Below, in pieces: positions 60,300 through 64,000 of a DNA stretch of 64,000 nt (positions are counted from its first letter, which is position 1; every line of letters starts with the position of its first letter). Below the pieces are notes generated by a model. That model was not told where the DNA came from. It worked only from the letters and a program-made list of their open reading frames with translations, and searched no databases. This stretch comes from Hyphomonadaceae bacterium. Its GTDB lineage: Bacteria; Pseudomonadota; Alphaproteobacteria; Caulobacterales; Hyphomonadaceae. The DNA is taken from contig JAUYPV010000017.1 of assembly GCA_030697555.1 (NCBI GenBank), forward strand, positions 1 to 64,000, given 5' to 3'. The translations under genes were made by a program, and so were the position numbers.

Positions 60300-62765
60300 C
60301 TATTCGAGCCTGTACCGGAACCTCACGCCGAATGTGAGCGGCGGCGCAACGTTGGTATAGAACGAGCGAACGTTCGCGCCGTTGATCGTCTGGTTGAAGC
60401 GCGCGGTCGAGCGGGCCCCGGTTTCGATGTATTCATCGAACAGGTTCTTCACGAACCCGGTCACGGCCCATGCCCCGGCGTCATACGTCACCGACGCGTT
60501 CGCTACGCCATAGCTGTCCAGCGTCAGGCTGCCGCCGCGCCCGCCCGTGCGGGTGAGCACATCGTCCTGCCACGAATAGCCAAGGCGATAGTTGAGCGTC
60601 GCGTCGCCCGAAAGCGGTTGCTCATAGTCCGCGAAGAACGCGAACTGATTCTCCGGCGACCCCGGCAGCCGGTCCCCGGCAAGTCCGTCCTCGAACGTCG
60701 TCGCGAAACCCGGCGGCGCGATCGTGGTGATGAGATCGGGCACGTCTTCCGTAAGCTCGGACTTGGCATAACTGTAGCTGCCGCGCAGCCGGAGCTGTTC
60801 AGTGGCGAACCAGTCGGCCGAAAACTCAACGCCCTTGGACTCAGCCCCATTGGCGTTGATGGTGATCGGAATGGCGGCGTTGACCGTGGCGGACCCCACC
60901 TGCGGATCCTCCCATTCGATAAAAAACGCGGCGCCGTTGAAGATCAGGTCGCCATCCAGCAGCGAAGACTTGAAGCCGATCTCGTAGTTCTGCGTCTTGT
61001 CGGGCCCATACTGCCGCTCATCGAACTGGGCGATATCGCCCGCTCCCGGACCATACTGCTGGCCGGGCGCCAGCGCGCATGAGCCTTGCGGCGACAGCGG
61101 GTCGAAGCCTGGGCACGGCGCAAGTCCGTTGGAGTTACCGATCCGGAAGCCCTGGCTGACGGTGAGATAGAGCAGCAGGTCATCGTTCGGCTGCCACGAC
61201 GTGTTGAACTTGTAGAGCCAGCCATCGTCCTCCTGCCCGGCGTCCGTCAGCTCCATGACGATCGCATCGTTGGGCGTACGGCCGAGGCCGGTTTCAAGCA
61301 GCGGGAAGTCCTGATCGCTCGCCGTGCGGAAGGTGTACTCGTACTGGCGCGCTCCCAGCGTCACGTCCCATTGCGGCGTGATGTCGTAGCTCACCTCGCC
61401 GAAGAACGCTTTTTCGATCAGGTGTGTGTAGTCGGCCGAATAGTATTCCAGCGCGTCAGGCCGGAAATCGAAGCCGAAGTCCGTCACGACGAAATCGTTG
61501 AAGCCCGGAGTGAATTCCTGGCTGACGCCATAACTGTAGCGGTGGTTGTAAAAGCCGCCGACAATCCAGCTCAGCGGGCCTTCCATCTGCGAAACCAGGC
61601 GCATTTCCTGGGTGACAAACTCGTCTTCCACATCCTCTCGCGTGAACGCCGCGAACTCCGGGAAAGCCTCGTAGGAATATTCCAGCGTGATCAGCAGATC
61701 CGTCTGGTCGCGTTGCCCATGCTCTTCGTAGCGCCCATAGCCGCTCGCCGAAGTGAGTTCGGCAAAGCCGAGATCGGCGATCACTTCGAGCGCAAGCAAT
61801 TCCTGCTGGCGGTCGTTGGGCTCGCGCACGCGCATGCCAGCCTCGTATTCGCCGGCCGGCACGGTGGAACGCTTGCTCGATATCGTGCGGCCTTCGATGT
61901 CCTGCTGCTGGTAATAGTAGCTCAGCGTTGCATCGAGCCAATCCGTCGGCAGCCAGCGGGCCGCGATCCGGCCGGAAAGCATGTCCTGTCCGTTGGCGTC
62001 TTCGGCCGGCGCGAAGTTGGCGGCGCGCGCCGCCGGGTCTGCGAAGTTCGGGTCTGGTTCGGAAACTCCGATCTCCTGGACGACAAAGGGATAATCGATA
62101 AAACCGCTATCGCTGAGATAGCCAAGCGTCCCCCGGATCGCGAACTTGTCGCCGAGCGCCTTGTTGAAGGTGAAGCCGACGTCGTAACTTGCGTCGCTGG
62201 CCTCCGAATATCCGTAGACCGAGCTGCGCAGTTCCAGCGTGTCGCCGGTCGTGTCCGGCTTCCTCGGGATATAGCGAATGGCGCCGCCCAGCGTGCCGGC
62301 GCCATAGAGCGTGCCTTGCGGTCCCAGCAGGACCTCGACGCGTTCGAGATCCTCCAGCTTCAGGTCGATGTAGACGGGAATCTCGCCGACATAGGTGGCG
62401 ACCGTGCCCCCGCCATCGGACACACCTTCCTCGGCGCCGATCGGATCAGCGTTGAGACCGCGAACAATGATCGGGTTACCCGCGCGAGGTCCCTGGTCGA
62501 CCACGGTGAGGCCCGGGATCACCGCCGCCAGATCCGACAACTCGACAAGGCCTTCTTCCTCGATCTCCGCGCCGCCGACGGCGGCAATGTTGATCGGCGT
62601 GTCCTGCACGCTCTCGTCTCGTCGCGTGCCGGTGACGATGATGATCTCGCGCTTGTCGTCGTCCGCCTGCGGCGCGGTCTGGGCGTGGGCAATGCCAAGG
62701 CATGGCGCTGTGGCAAGCGCGACGATGGCCGCGCTGGACGTCTGCATGAGTCGACGCTTGTTCAT
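60300..62765 (-). CDS. TonB-dependent outer-membrane receptor
   Basis: An 821-residue receptor. A signal peptide ends GIAHAQ (about 29); the TonB box region is EIIIVTGTRRDESVQDTPI; the plug includes LSDLAAVIPGLTV, NPIIVRGLNAD and LEDLERVEVLLGPQGTLYGAGTLGGAIRYI. The barrel ends in FGVRFRYRLE. Plug and barrel proportions match the sphingomonad/Caulobacter-type receptors used for carbohydrates, phenolics or steroids. GGGGAT lies ~8 bases before the ATG. A Cys pair in a barrel loop (CPGFDPLSPQGSC) may form a disulfide. The substrate is unknown. Confidence 0.93.
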   Translation of the reverse strand: MNKRRLMQTSSAAIVALATAPCLGIAHAQTAPQADDDKREIIIVTGTRRDESVQDTPINIAAVGGAEIEEEGLVELSDLAAVIPGLTVVDQGPRAGNPIIVRGLNADPIGAEEGVSDGGGTVATYVGEIPVYIDLKLEDLERVEVLLGPQGTLYGAGTLGGAIRYIPRKPDTTGDTLELRSSVYGYSEASDASYDVGFTFNKALGDKFAIRGTLGYLSDSGFIDYPFVVQEIGVSEPDPNFADPAARAANFAPAEDANGQDMLSGRIAARWLPTDWLDATLSYYYQQQDIEGRTISSKRSTVPAGEYEAGMRVREPNDRQQELLALEVIADLGFAELTSASGYGRYEEHGQRDQTDLLITLEYSYEAFPEFAAFTREDVEDEFVTQEMRLVSQMEGPLSWIVGGFYNHRYSYGVSQEFTPGFNDFVVTDFGFDFRPDALEYYSADYTHLIEKAFFGEVSYDITPQWDVTLGARQYEYTFRTASDQDFPLLETGLGRTPNDAIVMELTDAGQEDDGWLYKFNTSWQPNDDLLLYLTVSQGFRIGNSNGLAPCPGFDPLSPQGSCALAPGQQYGPGAGDIAQFDERQYGPDKTQNYEIGFKSSLLDGDLIFNGAAFFIEWEDPQVGSATVNAAIPITINANGAESKGVEFSADWFATEQLRLRGSYSYAKSELTEDVPDLITTIAPPGFATTFEDGLAGDRLPGSPENQFAFFADYEQPLSGDATLNYRLGYSWQDDVLTRTGGRGGSLTLDSYGVANASVTYDAGAWAVTGFVKNLFDEYIETGARSTARFNQTINGANVRSFYTNVAPPLTFGVRFRYRLE

Positions 62766-62880
62766 TTTCGTTATCCCCTTCCCGAGGATGAGTTCTGACC
62801 TTGCGGGAAGTGGAGCGGAGCCGCTTCATGCCCGACAACCAGAAAACTCACCGGACTCAGCTTTTCTAACCTGCTGATGC

Positions 62881-64000
62881 ATGTTGAATCAACGAATGCC
62901 CAATCGCGCGCCACCTGTGACGGACGAGATTTCCGGCCAGCTTGCGGTTGCGGCGCAACATCTCGAAGCGCGCCGTTACGAAGACGCGCATCGCCTATGC
63001 CTCGACGTGCTGAAAGCGGCGCCCGCCACAGGTGAAGCCTTCCAGCTTTTGGCCGTGATCGCGGCCGATCATGCCAATCACGCTAGGGCAACTGACCTCT
63101 TGGACAAGGCGATCGCCAACGGCGCTGGCGCGGCGCGGTCCCTGGCGCTGAAGGCGCGCAGCCTGATCGCCCTCAATCGCCGCGCCGAGGCCATCAGCGC
63201 GGCCGAAGACTCAGCCGCACTCGCTCCCAAGGACGCGTTCACGCTCGACACTTTGGGGGTAACGTTCAGCCGCGCCGGTCTCCACGGGCGAGCGCCGGAT
63301 TTCTACCGCCGCGCAGCAGCGGTAGGCGGAACAGCCGGCCAGTACTACAATCTCGGAGCTTCCCTGCAATTCCTCGGCGCGTTCGACGACGCCCGCGCCG
63401 CCTATCGCGCCTGTCTCGCCCGCGACCCGCACCACGCCCGCGCATGGTCGAGCCTGACGCAGATCACGCGCGCGACCACGGACAGCAACGACATCCCAGC
63501 GCTCACCGCCGCGTTCGAGGCGCGCCAACACGACTCCGACGACACGCTCAATCTTGGCCACGCGCTCGCCAAAGCGCACGAAGATCTCGGCGACCCCCCG
63601 GCCGCCATGGACTGGCTTGCGAAGGCAAAAGCCAGCAAGCGCGCCGCCCAGCCCTACGATCCTGACTTCGACGACAGGCTCTTTGCCGCAGCCACAAGAT
63701 CGGCGATCCTGCCTTCATCGCGGGGCTTCACCGGCGCCGCGCCGATCTTCATCGTCGGCATGCCCCGTACCGGCACCACACTGATCGACCGCATCCTCTC
63801 AAGCCACAGCCAGGTCACGTCCGCCGGCGAGCTCACCGACTTCGCATTGGCAATGAAACGGATGACCGCCAGCTCAGGCCCCTACGTTCTGGACGATGCA
63901 ACACTCGACAACGCGCCGCTGCTCGATCCGACACAGCTCGGCGAGGCCTATATTGCTTCCGTGCACTCTACGCTCGGCCTCGCCGGCCGCTTCACCGACA
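62881..64000 (+). CDS. TPR-repeat sulfotransferase (3' end outside the window)
   Basis: At least 373 residues, open to the window edge. Residues 15-265 are tetratricopeptide repeats (AAQHLEARRYEDAHRLCLDVL, YYNLGASLQFLGAFDDARAAY, LGHALAKAHEDLGDP). A sulfotransferase domain then begins with the PAPS-binding loop PIFIVGMPRTGTTLIDRIL (288-306). Such TPR-sulfotransferases are common in alphaproteobacteria and transfer sulfate to unidentified acceptors, perhaps surface glycans. The ATG at 62881 or 62896 may be the start; neither has a strong ribosome-binding site. It is divergent from the TonB receptor. Confidence 0.88.
   Translation, partial: MLNQRMPNRAPPVTDEISGQLAVAAQHLEARRYEDAHRLCLDVLKAAPATGEAFQLLAVIAADHANHARATDLLDKAIANGAGAARSLALKARSLIALNRRAEAISAAEDSAALAPKDAFTLDTLGVTFSRAGLHGRAPDFYRRAAAVGGTAGQYYNLGASLQFLGAFDDARAAYRACLARDPHHARAWSSLTQITRATTDSNDIPALTAAFEARQHDSDDTLNLGHALAKAHEDLGDPPAAMDWLAKAKASKRAAQPYDPDFDDRLFAAATRSAILPSSRGFTGAAPIFIVGMPRTGTTLIDRILSSHSQVTSAGELTDFALAMKRMTASSGPYVLDDATLDNAPLLDPTQLGEAYIASVHSTLGLAGRFTD

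Overview
The window is high-GC DNA from an alphaproteobacterium, most likely a Caulobacterales/Hyphomonadaceae-type marine or freshwater heterotroph. This rests on family content: a Ros/MucR regulator, a DUF2336 protein, a PAS_5-type protein, large TonB-dependent receptors, a TPR-sulfotransferase, and five promoters of the alphaproteobacterial general-stress type (GGAAC-N16/17-CGTT, sigma EcfG). No rRNA, tRNA, CRISPR array, insertion sequence or phage gene was seen. The layout is that of ordinary chromosome with several specialised operons.

Region by region. 0.1-3 kb: small proteins, a YbgC-type thioesterase, a zinc-ribbon protein with a natural penta-His tail, a repeat-rich intergenic stretch with DnaA-box-like sequences, a PAS_5 protein and mucR. 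3-11 kb: a nine-gene, fully overlapping Mrp-type cation/proton antiporter operon (minus strand), ordered E-F-G-(A C-terminus/B fusion)-C-D-D-small-D, like the antiporter module of archaeal membrane-bound hydrogenases. 11-16 kb: DUF2336 protein, small membrane protein, MFS transporter, an unusual ribbon-helix-helix/transmembrane/EF-hand fusion, and a MaoC hydratase. 16-25 kb: oligopeptidase B, TetR regulator, a lipoprotein PQQ/haem alcohol dehydrogenase, an exported formylglycine sulfatase with its own apparently exported formylglycine-generating enzyme, and a lipoprotein esterase. 25-35 kb: a large autotransporter, a four-gene operon (membrane protein, fatty-acid hydroxylase, GH3 acyl-amidase-type enzyme, dipeptide epimerase) and a TonB receptor.

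35-41 kb: a pyrimidine-degradation (Rut) cluster, rutB-[EF-G fragment]-rutC-rutD-rutA with divergent rutE, next to matB (malonyl-CoA synthetase), which offers a route from uracil carbon to malonyl-CoA. The cluster holds a free-standing EF-G domain III-V protein with no GTPase domain. 41-47 kb: a lipoprotein hydrolase divergent from a LytS/LytTR two-component pair with a candidate LytTR direct repeat between them, then three small stress-type genes (50-aa membrane protein, 86-aa protein, DUF4142 lipoprotein), each behind its own EcfG-type promoter.

47-59.5 kb: an exopolysaccharide locus with three glycosyltransferases, a Wzy-like polymerase, a Wzc-like tyrosine autokinase, an initiating sugar-phosphate transferase and a Wza-like exporter, bracketed by two homologous right-handed beta-helix proteins. 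The wzc-like and initiating-transferase genes also carry EcfG-type promoters, so surface polysaccharide synthesis appears tied to general stress. No flippase is visible. 59.5-64 kb: a TetR regulator with an upstream palindrome, a TonB receptor, and a TPR-sulfotransferase that runs off the end.

Most noteworthy: the RHH-TM-EF-hand protein, the G-domain-less EF-G in the Rut operon, the paired beta-helix proteins around a stress-linked polysaccharide locus, the GH3/hydroxylase/epimerase operon, and the exported FGE-sulfatase pair. All calls come from reading the sequence without database searches.
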